A DNA stretch of 61,909 nucleotides, taken from positions 1-61,909 of the forward strand of contig CAMLLD010000036.1 of NCBI GenBank assembly GCA_946480785.1, given 5' to 3'. This DNA is from an uncultured Blastocatellia bacterium. GTDB lineage: Bacteria > Acidobacteriota > Blastocatellia > Pyrinomonadales > Pyrinomonadaceae. Below, one piece after another: positions 1-7,938 of the stretch. The position numbers and the translations under genes were made by a program. The notes below the pieces were generated by a model. That model was not told the origin of the DNA and ran no database searches. It was given only the letters and a program-made list of their open reading frames with translations. Numbering within the stretch: the first letter of the stretch is position 1; every line of letters begins with the position of its first letter.

Positions 1-654
1 TTTGCGACGAACGAGTCCCTGCGCCGCGTCAAGCAACATGCCGTTTGGCTCGCCCGATTGTTTGTCTTTCGAGATCTCACCACCGAACGGATCCTTAGTG
101 TTCTTGTCGACGCCCGCGAGTTTCAGTGCGGCACTGTTGACAACCGCGCCGTGACCATCAGCGCGCCCGAGGATCACCGGATTGTCAGGCGAGACTTTGT
201 CGAGGTCCCAACGCGTGGGAAACACCGGCGGCTGCCAATGCGTCTCGATCCAGCCGCGGCCCGTGACCCATTCGCCGGGCTTCACCTGGTCCACTCGCGC
301 TTTCACCTTCGCGAGCAGATCTTCGAGACTCGTGGTGCCTTCGAGATTCAACGTCATCTCGCGTTGGCCCACGCCGGAGAGATGCTGGTGCGAGTCGGTG
401 AAACCCGGCAGCACGGTGTTGCCGTGCAGATCGACGACACGCGTGTTGGCGCCGACGTACTTTTGCGCCTCGTCGTTCGTGCCAACGAAGACGATGCGAT
501 CGCCTTTAATCGCGATCGCTTCCGCGTGCGGCGCTTTGTCGTTTGCGGTGTAGACGTTGCCGTTTTTGAGAACGATGTCGGCGGGCGCGACGCGCGGCTG
601 CAGTAGCGCGAGACTCAAGAGCAGGATGGAAAGTACGATCAAGAGGAGTTTCAT
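1..654 (-). CDS. Metal-dependent amidohydrolase, YtcJ-like (3' end outside window)
   Basis: Reading the minus strand from an ATG at 654 gives 218 uninterrupted codons that run off the window, so the C-terminal part is missing. The product starts with a hydrophobic stretch (MKLLLIVLSILLLSLALL) that looks like a signal peptide or anchor, suggesting export. Next come the composite beta-domain strands (ADIVLKNGNVYTAND) and the metal-binding motif of the amidohydrolase superfamily, TDSHQHLSG, near residue 84. A later GRADGHGAVVNSAAL segment is typical of YtcJ-type amidohydrolases, which hydrolyse C-N bonds of often unknown substrates. It follows the PfkB kinase gene by only about 10 bases and is probably co-transcribed with it. 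The family call is firm; the substrate is unknown. Confidence 0.85.
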   Translation of the reverse strand, partial: MKLLLIVLSILLLSLALLQPRVAPADIVLKNGNVYTANDKAPHAEAIAIKGDRIVFVGTNDEAQKYVGANTRVVDLHGNTVLPGFTDSHQHLSGVGQREMTLNLEGTTSLEDLLAKVKARVDQVKPGEWVTGRGWIETHWQPPVFPTRWDLDKVSPDNPVILGRADGHGAVVNSAALKLAGVDKNTKDPFGGEISKDKQSGEPNGMLLDAAQGLVRRK

Positions 655-656
655 AA

Positions 657-675
657 GCCACAGATTAACACGGAT
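657..675. repeat. Dispersed repeat copy (CACAGATTAACACGGAT type)
   Basis: The sequence GCCACAGATTAACACGGAT resembles the two longer copies flanking the uvrC 3' end (3479-3508 and 3551-3580). It supplies the stop codon of the PfkB kinase gene (TAA, read on the minus strand at 667-665). It also supplies a TAATCT box ending 7 bases before the ATG of the amidohydrolase gene. Motifs of this kind are, from memory, common in intergenic DNA of several environmental phyla, but I could not search for that. Confidence 0.5.
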
Positions 676-1606
676 TTTTCAGAAAGTTTTTGAGTTCAGG
701 TTCTGTCGGGAGCGCCGTTCTCGCGCCCAGTGCGCTGCACTTCATCGCTGCGACAGCGTTGGCATACTGCAAACTCGTTTCGAGATCTTCGCCTGTCAGA
801 AAGCCGTAAAGAAAGCCGCCGTGAAACGCATCGCCTGCCCCGGTCGTATCGCGGCAACCTCCGGGCGCGACGTAACCCGGCGATTCAATGAACTCACCTG
901 CGCAATAGACCACCGCACCGGCTGCGCCCGTCGTCATGCCGACGATCGCGCAGCCAAAGCGCGCGTGCATCGCGATCAGCGCTTCACGTTCGTCAGCGAT
1001 GCCGGTCACACGTCGCGGAAATTCCTTTGAACCAATCATGATGTCGATCGACGGCAGTAACTCCGGCAGACCTTCGTAAACGTTGTCGATGTCGGCGGAG
1101 ACGATCGTGCCGCTCACCTTTGCGGCTTGCGCAATGCGCGCACACGCCGGCGGATCGTGCGCGTCCAGATGCAGCACGCGTCCTAACGCACCAAACTCAA
1201 CCGGCGCTTCTAGTGGGCTGTAGGCCAGACGATCGTCGCGGTCCCAAACGATCGTGCGCTCGCCGCTGCGCACGTCGATCGTGATGAACGCGATCTGGTT
1301 GCGCGCACCCTCGACTACCTCGGCGTAGTCAACATTCACGCCCTCAGCTTTCAACGTGTCGAGGCCAAACAAACCCTCCGGATCCGATCCGAAACGACCG
1401 GCGTAAGCTGTCTTCAATCCCAAGCGTCTCAAAGAAACCATCGCCGTCGCAGTCTGTCCGCCCGCTGACTGCTTGTGCTCTATCAGCCGCATCTTCGTGT
1501 CGAACTCGGGGTACTCCGGCACGACGATCAGGTGATCGACGGCGTTCAATCCAAACCCGACGGCGTCGAAAGTTTTCCCGGAAGGGGGCTCAATCGGAAA
1601 CTTCAT
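665..1606 (-). CDS. PfkB-family carbohydrate kinase
   Basis: A 313-residue protein, the normal length for ribokinase/PfkB kinases, which transfer phosphate from ATP to a sugar or nucleoside hydroxyl in the cytoplasm. The glycine-rich N-terminal substrate region (SAGGQTATA, about residue 48) and the C-terminal PfkB signature DTTGAGDAFHGGF (about 253-265) are present; the Asp in GAGD is the catalytic base of the family. The start ATG at 1606 has no Shine-Dalgarno sequence. A TAGCGT box lies 6 bases upstream, so the mRNA may be leaderless. The gene is divergent from uvrC with 30 bases between starts. Its last codons and stop lie in a dispersed repeat. The sugar specificity cannot be told from sequence alone. 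Confidence 0.88.
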   Translation of the reverse strand: MKFPIEPPSGKTFDAVGFGLNAVDHLIVVPEYPEFDTKMRLIEHKQSAGGQTATAMVSLRRLGLKTAYAGRFGSDPEGLFGLDTLKAEGVNVDYAEVVEGARNQIAFITIDVRSGERTIVWDRDDRLAYSPLEAPVEFGALGRVLHLDAHDPPACARIAQAAKVSGTIVSADIDNVYEGLPELLPSIDIMIGSKEFPRRVTGIADEREALIAMHARFGCAIVGMTTGAAGAVVYCAGEFIESPGYVAPGGCRDTTGAGDAFHGGFLYGFLTGEDLETSLQYANAVAAMKCSALGARTALPTEPELKNFLKNPC

Positions 1607-1611
1607 CTCAG

Positions 1612-1622
1612 TACGCTAAAAT
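1612..1622. promoter_or_regulatory. Overlapping divergent -10 boxes for the PfkB kinase gene and uvrC
   Basis: The 11 bases TACGCTAAAAT hold a minus-strand TAGCGT (1618-1613), ending 6 bases before the kinase ATG, and a plus-strand TAAAAT (1617-1622), 14 bases before the uvrC GTG. Neither start has a Shine-Dalgarno sequence. The 30-base divergent gap leaves no room for separate promoters, so shared or overlapping -10 elements are the simplest reading. No convincing -35 was identified. Confidence 0.4.
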
Positions 1623-1636
1623 GGCATCACAACATC

Positions 1637-3517
1637 GTGGCGATCGAAGAGAAACTCAAGGAAATTCCTACCTCGTCCGGCGTCTACCTGCACAAAGACG
1701 CGGCGGGCAAGGTGATCTACGTCGGCAAGGCAAAGAACCTGCGCAGCCGCGTGCGCTCGTACTTCCGCGCGCGTCCGTTCGACCGCAAAACCGACGCGCT
1801 CGTCGGCCAGATCGCAGACTTCGAGTTCATCGTAACCGACAACGAAGTCGAGGCGCTGATTTTAGAAGCGACGCTCGTCAAACAGTACAAGCCGCGCTAC
1901 AACATCAAGCTCCAGGACGACAAGTCGTACCCGCATCTCAAGCTCACGATCAACGAGCCGTTTCCGAAAGTCGTGATCACGCGCCGCGTGCAAAAGGACG
2001 GCGCGCTTTACTTCGGCCCGTTTCTGCCGGCGAGCCTTGCGCGCCGGACAATCGATCTGATCAACCGCACGTTTCAGTTGCGCACCTGCGACATCGAGAT
2101 CGACGGCAAAGCGCCGCGCCCGTGTCTCGAGTATCACATCAAACGCTGCCTTGGCCCATGCGTCAAAGGCCTCTGCACGCCGGAACAATATCAGGAAGCG
2201 GTGCGCGACGTAAGGCTGCTGCTCGAAGGCCGCAACAAGGAACTCGCCGACGCGCTCGAAGGCCGCATGATCGAAGCTTCCGACGACTTGCGCTACGAGC
2301 TCGCCGCGAAGTATCGCGACCTGCGCAAGACCGTGATTCGTCTTTCCGAACAGCAGAAGATGGCGACCACTTCCGAAAGCGACGTCGATATCTTCGGTTA
2401 CTACCGCGAAGGACAGAAGCTCGCGCTGCAATTGTTCACGATGCGCGAAGGCAACATCGTCGGGCGGCGCGAGTTCTTCTGGGAAGACTTGTCGGAAGAT
2501 GCTTTCGATCCGGCGGAGTTTTTGAGCGACGTGCTGGCCCAGTATTACGCGTCGGATTACGTGCCGCGCGAGATCTACGTGCCGGTTGATTTTCACGACC
2601 GCGAGCTGCTCGAAAAAGCACTCGGCAAACGGCGCGGACGACGCGTGAAGATCGAAGCGCCGCAACGCGGCGAGAAGCGCGACATGATCGATCTCGTCGA
2701 GAAGAATGCGAAGCTCGCGTTCGAACAACGTTTCCGCGTGCTCAAGCCGGACATGAAGCGCGTGCTCGAAGAGTTGCAGGAAACGCTCGAGCTGCCGAAG
2801 TTCCCCGCACGCATCGAGTCGTTTGACATCTCGCACATTCAGGGCGCGGAGAACGTCGCAGGCATGGTCGTTTGCGACAACGGCAAGATGAATCGCGCGG
2901 AGTATCGCAAGTTTCGCATTCGCAGTGTTGAAGGCGCGAACGACGTCGCGTCGATGCGTGAAGTCGTGACGCGGCGTTATCGCCGTCTGCTCGAAGAAGG
3001 AAAGCCGCTGCCGGATTTGATCATGATCGACGGCGGCAAAGCGCAACTGAACGGCGCGGCCGAAGCGATGAGCGAGCTGGGACTCGAAGCGATTCCGATG
3101 GTCGGCATTGTGAAGCCGCCGCAACATCACAACCAGGTCGCTTACCTCCTGATGAAAGGACGCGAAGACGAGCCGATCTATCTCGACTCCCACTCGCTGA
3201 TCCTGCGCCTGTTGCAAATGATTCGCGACGAGACGCACCGCTTCGCTGTCACTTACCATCGCAAGCGGCGTGAGTTGCGTGACTTCACTTCGGAGCTGAC
3301 TGCGATTCCCGGTGTCGGTGATAAAAGAAAAGGGCGTTTGCTGCGGCACTTCGGCTCGATTCAACGAATCGCGCGCGCCGGGGTTAACGAGTTGACGCCG
3401 TTTGTCGGCCGCAAAACCGCGGAAGAGATCGCCGACCACTTCGAACGCCAGCGATCGTTAGCGCAGCAAAGTGTCTCAGCCACGGACTACACGGACGAAC
3501 ACAGACATCTTAACTGA
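1637..3517 (+). CDS. uvrC: UvrABC excinuclease subunit C
   Basis: UvrC makes the dual incisions around a DNA lesion in nucleotide excision repair, working with UvrA and UvrB. From a GTG at 1637 the protein is 626 residues, close to the family norm; upstream codons in the same frame lie in the divergent kinase gene and are not UvrC-like. Domains in order: GIY-YIG nuclease (SSGVYLHKD and IYVGKAKNLRSR, about 8-85), UvrB-binding UVR motif (about 195-240), RNase H-like second nuclease (SFDISHIQGAENVAG near 391, LIMIDGGKAQLNG near 461), and a helix-hairpin-helix pair (AIPGVGDKRKGRLLRHFGS, about 553-601). The last 13 or so residues are encoded by a dispersed repeat, so the natural C terminus was probably shorter. 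Confidence 0.97.
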   Translation: MAIEEKLKEIPTSSGVYLHKDAAGKVIYVGKAKNLRSRVRSYFRARPFDRKTDALVGQIADFEFIVTDNEVEALILEATLVKQYKPRYNIKLQDDKSYPHLKLTINEPFPKVVITRRVQKDGALYFGPFLPASLARRTIDLINRTFQLRTCDIEIDGKAPRPCLEYHIKRCLGPCVKGLCTPEQYQEAVRDVRLLLEGRNKELADALEGRMIEASDDLRYELAAKYRDLRKTVIRLSEQQKMATTSESDVDIFGYYREGQKLALQLFTMREGNIVGRREFFWEDLSEDAFDPAEFLSDVLAQYYASDYVPREIYVPVDFHDRELLEKALGKRRGRRVKIEAPQRGEKRDMIDLVEKNAKLAFEQRFRVLKPDMKRVLEELQETLELPKFPARIESFDISHIQGAENVAGMVVCDNGKMNRAEYRKFRIRSVEGANDVASMREVVTRRYRRLLEEGKPLPDLIMIDGGKAQLNGAAEAMSELGLEAIPMVGIVKPPQHHNQVAYLLMKGREDEPIYLDSHSLILRLLQMIRDETHRFAVTYHRKRRELRDFTSELTAIPGVGDKRKGRLLRHFGSIQRIARAGVNELTPFVGRKTAEEIADHFERQRSLAQQSVSATDYTDEHRHLN

Positions 3518-3580
3518 GTTAAGAAGACACCCAACCTGAGTTAACCGTCTTGTCAGTGTTCATCCGTGTTCGTCTGTGGC
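3479..3580. repeat. Inverted pair of dispersed repeats between convergent genes
   Basis: Two copies of a roughly 30-base repeat lie head to head: GCCACGGACTACACGG... at 3479-3508 and its imperfect reverse complement at 3551-3580, differing by four substitutions and one indel. Between them is a perfect 17-base palindrome with a one-base centre at 3508-3524 and a second GAGTTAA copy at 3537-3543. The element covers the uvrC stop codon and abuts the stop codon of the next, convergent gene, so it fills the whole intergenic space. Transcribed either way it would fold into a long stem and could act as a bidirectional terminator or 3'-end stabiliser. It has no clear U-tract. Confidence 0.65.
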
Positions 3581-4324
3581 CTATGTGCCTTCGCCGCGCA
3601 CGCCGCTAAACTCGTAAGTCAAATGCAGCTTCAACGCGCCGTCGAGGATCTCGGCGCGTACGTCTTTCGCATGCGCTTTCACCGCGCCGTTGCTCGCCTT
3701 GACGGGAATCAGTAACTGCAACTGCTTGTCGTTGACGAGCACGAGCGGATTCACGCGCTGATTGATCGCGCTTTGCACGAACACGGTGACGAACGTGTTC
3801 GCGATCGGATTCACGCCTTCAAGATTCACGCCCTCAACCGTGACGTTGCCGTAAACCGTCTGCTTCGGCTCTTCGAAATACAACTTGATGTTGGTTTGAG
3901 CCCAGCCTTTGAACTGAATGCACTGGCCCGTGAAACTGTAACTGCCGGTGAAAGCGAGCGGCGCCGTGACGTTGCCATTGTGAAATTGCACTCCCGTCTT
4001 GACGCCGCTTCCTTCGGGCAAGAGAGTGATGCTGTTGGCGCATCCACCCTGAAACGCTGCCGTTCTGATCTCACCGTCCCCGCCCGTTGGCGCGGCCTGG
4101 CCCAATTGAAACGTCGGCGTTCCGACCTGGAACGTCGTGGCCAGCACCGCATCGACGAAACTCTGTTCGAGTCCGATCTCAACAGTCGCCGGCGGACTCT
4201 GCCCGTTGTCCGGCGGCTTCACTGCGACGCCGGGCGTCTTTCGCGCCGGACCGATGCCGAGCAGATAAGCCGCGGCGACCCCGCCGAGCAGAATTCCGAG
4301 AATCAGAACGAGAACGTATCTCAT
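3581..4324 (-). CDS. Membrane-anchored or exported protein of unknown function
   Basis: A 247-residue protein that I cannot place in a family. It starts with one hydrophobic segment (YVLVLILGILLGGVAAAYLL, residues 3-22), followed by a Pro-rich linker and a largely beta-type soluble domain (about 48-247) that should lie outside the cytoplasmic membrane. The domain holds alternating hydrophobic strands such as SGVKTGVQFHNGNV and NVTVEGVNLEGVNP, with a single Cys near residue 94. An AAGGAG ribosome site lies 11 bases before the ATG at 4324. It sits 19 bases downstream of a lipoprotein gene on the same strand and is probably co-transcribed with it, so the two may act together at the envelope. Confidence 0.7.
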   Translation of the reverse strand: MRYVLVLILGILLGGVAAAYLLGIGPARKTPGVAVKPPDNGQSPPATVEIGLEQSFVDAVLATTFQVGTPTFQLGQAAPTGGDGEIRTAAFQGGCANSITLLPEGSGVKTGVQFHNGNVTAPLAFTGSYSFTGQCIQFKGWAQTNIKLYFEEPKQTVYGNVTVEGVNLEGVNPIANTFVTVFVQSAINQRVNPLVLVNDKQLQLLIPVKASNGAVKAHAKDVRAEILDGALKLHLTYEFSGVRGEGT

Positions 4325-4343
4325 TTGGTATTTGACTCCTTCT

Positions 4344-5303
4344 TTATGGCGTACGACTCGCTGCCGGCGAAACAGCCGGTGAAACCGTTGGTGTCGGCGA
4401 AGATGGCGGGGGCGGCGCGGTGTTCATGTTCGTCAGCAGAGTCCGCAGACCCGCGGCGACCGCGTTCGTGATCGCGTCGACCTGTTGCCTCACTTGCGCT
4501 TCCGGAATCTTGTTGTAACCCGCCGGCACTTCAAACAGACTCAGGTCCGGTTCAGTGTTGATGTCGCGCATCTCCGCCACGAAAGCAGCGGCTTTGACGC
4601 CCTGCACGTTGCCACTGGCTTCGCTGAAAATCTCCGCGCGCAACGGCAGCCCGGTGTCTTTGTCGATATAGATGAACGACTCGGTCTTCACATCACCGGC
4701 GGACGTTTTCGTCTGGGAGGTACGATCGTAACGATACTTCAGCGCCGTTCGTCCTGCCTGCTGTTCTTCCCCGACAAGCTGAATGCCCTGAAGCCGATCA
4801 AGGTACGACACGAGCTGGCCCGGCGTCATTAGTTTATGGAGTTGAAAGCCGGTGGCTTCGGGCGTCAGCTCAGCATACTGCTTGCGCGCCGGAAGAATCG
4901 CGTAAGGAGTCCCGTTGTGGTCGAGATAAATCAGATCCGATCCGTCAGGTAACTTGAACTGCACCCGTCGATCCTGACCGTTCTTGGCAACCTGGGCCGA
5001 CAGTGTTGGAATACCGATGGTCTTCTCGCCACCTTCGGTTTGAGCGCTGAACACGAGCGTCGCCGTATAGCGGTCGGGTTCGCGAGCCGCGAGCGCAGAG
5101 GGCGCCGTCGCTGTGTTTGCGTTTACGGGCGCGAGGTTCGCGTTCGCGTTGACGTTGGTATTCACGTTCAAGTTGACGTTTGATTCGGCTGGACCACGAG
5201 AACACCCGCTGATGATGATAACCATTGCTGACAGAGCGCAGACAAACAGGAAGACCGGCGGGCGAACAGTTTTGACCCGTGGTCTGGCATCGGCAGTTTT
5301 CAT
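4344..5303 (-). CDS. Lipoprotein, possibly LolA-like fold
   Basis: A 319-residue protein with a lipoprotein signal: a hydrophobic stretch ending in the lipobox IISGC, the Cys at about residue 34 being the predicted lipid site. A low-complexity Asn/Val/Ala tract (about 40-70) forms a linker. The mature domain has strands and lipid-carrier-like phrases such as FIYIDKDTGLPLRAEIF and TALKYRYDRTSQTKT that recall LolA/LppX-type outer-membrane lipoprotein carriers; this fold guess is an inference. The C terminus is a Pro/Ser/Thr-rich tail. A GGGGAG ribosome site sits 9 bases before the ATG. A 12-base palindrome lies further upstream, in the divergent gap to the 5452 gene. Confidence 0.7.
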   Translation of the reverse strand: MKTADARPRVKTVRPPVFLFVCALSAMVIIISGCSRGPAESNVNLNVNTNVNANANLAPVNANTATAPSALAAREPDRYTATLVFSAQTEGGEKTIGIPTLSAQVAKNGQDRRVQFKLPDGSDLIYLDHNGTPYAILPARKQYAELTPEATGFQLHKLMTPGQLVSYLDRLQGIQLVGEEQQAGRTALKYRYDRTSQTKTSAGDVKTESFIYIDKDTGLPLRAEIFSEASGNVQGVKAAAFVAEMRDINTEPDLSLFEVPAGYNKIPEAQVRQQVDAITNAVAAGLRTLLTNMNTAPPPPSSPTPTVSPAVSPAASRTP

Positions 5304-5326
5304 TTTGAGACTCCCCGAAGGAAAAA

Positions 5327-5338
5327 TCGCCTAGGCGA
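5327..5338. promoter_or_regulatory. 12-base perfect palindrome in a divergent gap, possible operator
   Basis: TCGCCTAGGCGA is a perfect palindrome located 24 bases upstream of the lipoprotein gene starting at 5303, in the 148-base gap to the divergent gene at 5452. Its position fits a dimeric regulator site, but a single copy is weak evidence and no regulator gene is adjacent. Confidence 0.25.
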
Positions 5339-5420
5339 AAAGTTGAAACCAGGGGGTAATCGAGGGGAAGGCCCATAGAATAGCACGGTCGAAACGTCCG
5401 TGTAATCTAATGGTTGACTT

Positions 5421-5449
5421 GGCCCGCATTTTCGAATACAAAGCGGGCC
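5421..5449 (+). promoter_or_regulatory. Leader hairpin directly before the start codon at 5452
   Basis: GGCCCGC (5421-5427) and GCGGGCC (5443-5449) can form a 7-bp GC stem with a 15-base loop. It ends two bases before the ATG at 5452 and would occlude ribosome access if transcribed. If the ATG at 5410 is used instead, the hairpin falls inside the coding region. Confidence 0.35.
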
Positions 5450-5451
5450 CA

Positions 5452-6087
5452 ATGAAACCCATAACGCTTATTGTCGCCATCTTCTTCTCGTTGTCTCTTT
5501 GCAATCTTTCAGAACGACTCCACGGCAGCAAATCGAGTTCGACTGGTTCTGCCGGCTCGAGCTCAAGCTCCGGATCGAGCGGTGGAAATGTCGAAAAGGG
5601 TGAACCGACCGCGGCCCAAACTGCGGCGCTCGCCGGCGGGCAACCGGCAAAGTGGGACCGCCAGGGAATGTCGTGGACCGTGCCCGCGAAATGGACGCAA
5701 ACGGAAAACGAAGCGAAGTCGTTTACGTGGCGCTCGCCCGGCGGCTCGGACGCCGCGAACCTGATCGTCAGTATCTCGCCGATGCCCGAAAACTTTCCCG
5801 CGGAGGCGAGCATCAATGCCGAGTACGATCAGGCCAGATCGCGCGCGAAGAACGGCGAAGTCGATGAAGTGAAGTGGGTCGAGATCGACGGCGTGAAAGG
5901 CGTTCAGTTTCGGGAAGCGAACCCGGAGAAGGGTGACGACTTCCGACGCTTGCAGTGGATCGCTTTCCGCAAGTACTTAGGCCAGTTACAGCAGATCAAC
6001 GTCATGCTCTCCACCGACGGCAAGGATTTCGATCGGCACAAGGATGCGATGTACGGCATCCTCTATTCAACCAAGGTTGAACACTGA
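5452..6087 (+). CDS. Small exported lipoprotein-like protein of unknown function
   Basis: From the ATG at 5452 the protein is 211 residues and begins MKPITLIVAIFFSLSLC, a short signal with a lipobox-like SLSLC, so the Cys at residue 17 may be lipidated. A Ser/Gly-rich linker follows (about 25-48). The C-terminal domain (about 60-211) contains GMSWTVPAKWTQTENEAKSF and GVKGVQFREANPEKGDDFRR, reminiscent of small domains in secreted proteins that bind or sense stress, but I do not recognise a named family. An in-frame ATG at 5410 would add 14 residues that do not look like a signal start. No ribosome site is seen before either start. Confidence 0.6.
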   Translation: MKPITLIVAIFFSLSLCNLSERLHGSKSSSTGSAGSSSSSGSSGGNVEKGEPTAAQTAALAGGQPAKWDRQGMSWTVPAKWTQTENEAKSFTWRSPGGSDAANLIVSISPMPENFPAEASINAEYDQARSRAKNGEVDEVKWVEIDGVKGVQFREANPEKGDDFRRLQWIAFRKYLGQLQQINVMLSTDGKDFDRHKDAMYGILYSTKVEH

Positions 6088-6134
6088 TTTACGGGCGAAT
6101 TACCCGCTCGTTGACCTCACGTCGAAGTTTGTTG

Positions 6135-6192
6135 TTGACAGTTCCTCATCACATAGGCTAACTCTGTCCCGCGTTTATATATATAGGTAAGT
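6135..6192 (+). promoter_or_regulatory. Candidate promoter region of the C11/CHAT/sigma unit
   Basis: A consensus TTGACA at 6135-6140 is followed 17 bases later by a poor -10 (CTAACT) and about 33 bases later by an AT-rich TTTATATATATA tract. The untranslated stretch up to the ATG at 6304 is over 100 bases. No second ECF-type promoter copy was found to suggest autoregulation by the encoded sigma factor. Confidence 0.25.
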
Positions 6193-6303
6193 AGTACGTC
6201 CTTACGATCCTTTTCTGGCTTTACCCAGAACGAGTATCCCCGAAACCCAACAGACTCCAGGATCTGAACACGTTTCAGTTCCGCTCCCATTGGAGGTCAG
6301 TGG

Positions 6304-7938
6304 ATGGCAAAAAGGAATGCAGCATGGACAGTAATGGTTTACCTCGCGGGGGACAACAACCTGACCACCGAGTGCATGTTTGCGCTCACCGAAATGAAGC
6401 ACGCGGCGTTTGGAAAACATCTGAATGTCGTCGCGCAGTTTGACCCGCAGGACCCCGATCTTCCCACTCACCGCTATCACATCAGGAGGCGCGGCAAGAA
6501 AAAGAGCTTCCATCACGACATCATCGACCGCGCCTGCTACGTGAGTGACAACGGCGAAGTCGCGTTCAGAAACGAGAGTTTGAGAGCGCAGGCACTCGCC
6601 GTCGAGCGCAAACGCGAACGCCAACTTCGCCGCTCGGAACTGGACGAAGCGTGTCTGAGCGGTCCGCCCGCGAAAGAAGAAGTGATCATGGACGACACCG
6701 ACACCGGTTCGCCCATCACGCTCTATAACTTCATCACGTTCTGTCTGCAGGAGTATCCCGCCGATCACTACCTCGTCGTGCTTTCGGGACACGCCGGCGG
6801 CACCGAACGCGATTACCTGTTGAAAGACGAGAGCAGCTCGCGTTCGTTGACGTTCAATGAACTCAAAAATGTTTTTCGGCGTGTGAAGCAGGATCGCAAC
6901 GGCAAACTCATCGACATTCTCGGCATGGACAACTGCCTCATGAGCATGGCCGAGATCTGTTACGAGTTGCGCGGCGTTGCGGAGATCGTGGTCGGCTGCG
7001 AGAGTTTCAGTCCGGCGTCGGGTTGGCCGTATCGCGAAGTGCTCGAACGTCTGGCCCAGGATTTTGTGTCGCCAAACTTGCCGCCGGAACAATCAGTGGC
7101 CGAAGCCGCGGCGCGGGCGATCGTCCGGGAGTATGTCGATTACTACGCGAACTATTGGCTCGCGGGTCTGTCGGTGACGCAGTCGGCGTTGAGCGTGTGC
7201 AAGGTCGAAAGGCTGCGCGAAGAGATCGACAAGCTCGCGCAGTTGATGCAGCAGCAGTTGGTCGCGGAATGGCGCGAAAGTGGAGTCAACGCCGGCGAGC
7301 GGCCGTTTCACGATGCGTTGTTGCTGGCGCATTGGGAAGCGCAGTCATACAACGGCGAGCAGTTTATCGATCTGTTTGACTTTTGCGACCGCCTCGAAAC
7401 GCGTCTGGCCGACGGCGTGGTGGTTGAACAGTGCCGAGCGGTCAAAGAGTTTCTGAGTAATGATTTCGTTTTAACGTCATGTTATTCAGGGGCTGCTTAT
7501 CAATATTCCTACGGCGTGTCGCTCTACTTTCCGTGGTCGCACGTCGCGCCGAGCTATTGGAACCTCGACTTCGTGGAGGATGCGAACGGCAGCGGCTGGG
7601 GCAGTTTCCTTAAGAGTTACACGCTATTGACGCGGCGCGCGCCGCGCGGCCTCGACACCAACAGCAAACTGGCTAAGGCGTTGAACGGAACGATCGAGGA
7701 GCGGTTATTTGCGGTGCCCATGGCCACGGATTACATGGACGGCGAGCGGATGATCTCAGATCGCATGATCTCGGACCGGATGATTTCGGATCGCATGATC
7801 TCGGATCGCATGAACGCCGGCGTGGCGCGGAACTACATCCACAGCATGCGCAATCCGCCGAACGTCTTTTTCCCTGACGCGTGTCTGCGCAAGCGACGCG
7901 CGCATCTGGTCACACAGGAAATGCTGCGTTTGCGATGA
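6304..7938 (+). CDS. Clostripain-like caspase-fold cysteine peptidase (family C11)
   Basis: A 544-residue protein with a GGAGG ribosome site before its ATG and no signal peptide, so probably cytoplasmic. C11 peptidases share the caspase fold and usually cut after Arg or Lys, often after self-cleavage. The opening AWTVMVYLAGDNNL, the His motif VVLSGHAGG (His163) and the Cys motif ILGMDNCLMSMAE (Cys211) are the classic C11 dyad elements. Between them and the N-terminal strand lies a basic, poorly conserved-looking segment (about 60-130) that could be a processing loop. Near the C terminus (482-501) are four RMISD repeats from a 15-base tandem repeat. The stop codon overlaps the start of the CHAT gene (ATGA), implying translational coupling. 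Confidence 0.92.
   Translation: MAKRNAAWTVMVYLAGDNNLTTECMFALTEMKHAAFGKHLNVVAQFDPQDPDLPTHRYHIRRRGKKKSFHHDIIDRACYVSDNGEVAFRNESLRAQALAVERKRERQLRRSELDEACLSGPPAKEEVIMDDTDTGSPITLYNFITFCLQEYPADHYLVVLSGHAGGTERDYLLKDESSSRSLTFNELKNVFRRVKQDRNGKLIDILGMDNCLMSMAEICYELRGVAEIVVGCESFSPASGWPYREVLERLAQDFVSPNLPPEQSVAEAAARAIVREYVDYYANYWLAGLSVTQSALSVCKVERLREEIDKLAQLMQQQLVAEWRESGVNAGERPFHDALLLAHWEAQSYNGEQFIDLFDFCDRLETRLADGVVVEQCRAVKEFLSNDFVLTSCYSGAAYQYSYGVSLYFPWSHVAPSYWNLDFVEDANGSGWGSFLKSYTLLTRRAPRGLDTNSKLAKALNGTIEERLFAVPMATDYMDGERMISDRMISDRMISDRMISDRMNAGVARNYIHSMRNPPNVFFPDACLRKRRAHLVTQEMLRLR
7747..7806 (+). repeat. In-frame 15-base tandem repeat (RMISD x4)
   Basis: Four near-identical 15-base units encode RMISD four times inside the C11 peptidase, with a partial fifth (RM) after them. 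Units differ only at synonymous positions, showing selection to keep the peptide. Each unit offers an Arg, the residue C11 enzymes prefer to cut after. Slippage here would change protein length without breaking the frame. Confidence 0.85.

Noticed and set aside
1862..3439. A 525-codon open frame on the strand opposite uvrC
   Set aside because: It is an antisense shadow of a GC-rich gene; the translation is Arg/His/Ala-rich with no recognisable domain, while uvrC on the other strand is certain.
6202..7092. A 296-codon open frame opposite the C11 peptidase
   Set aside because: It covers the C11 active-site coding region and has no family resemblance.
7747..7806. Possible CRISPR-like array
   Set aside because: Units are adjacent without spacers and in frame inside a coding sequence, so it is a protein-coding tandem repeat.
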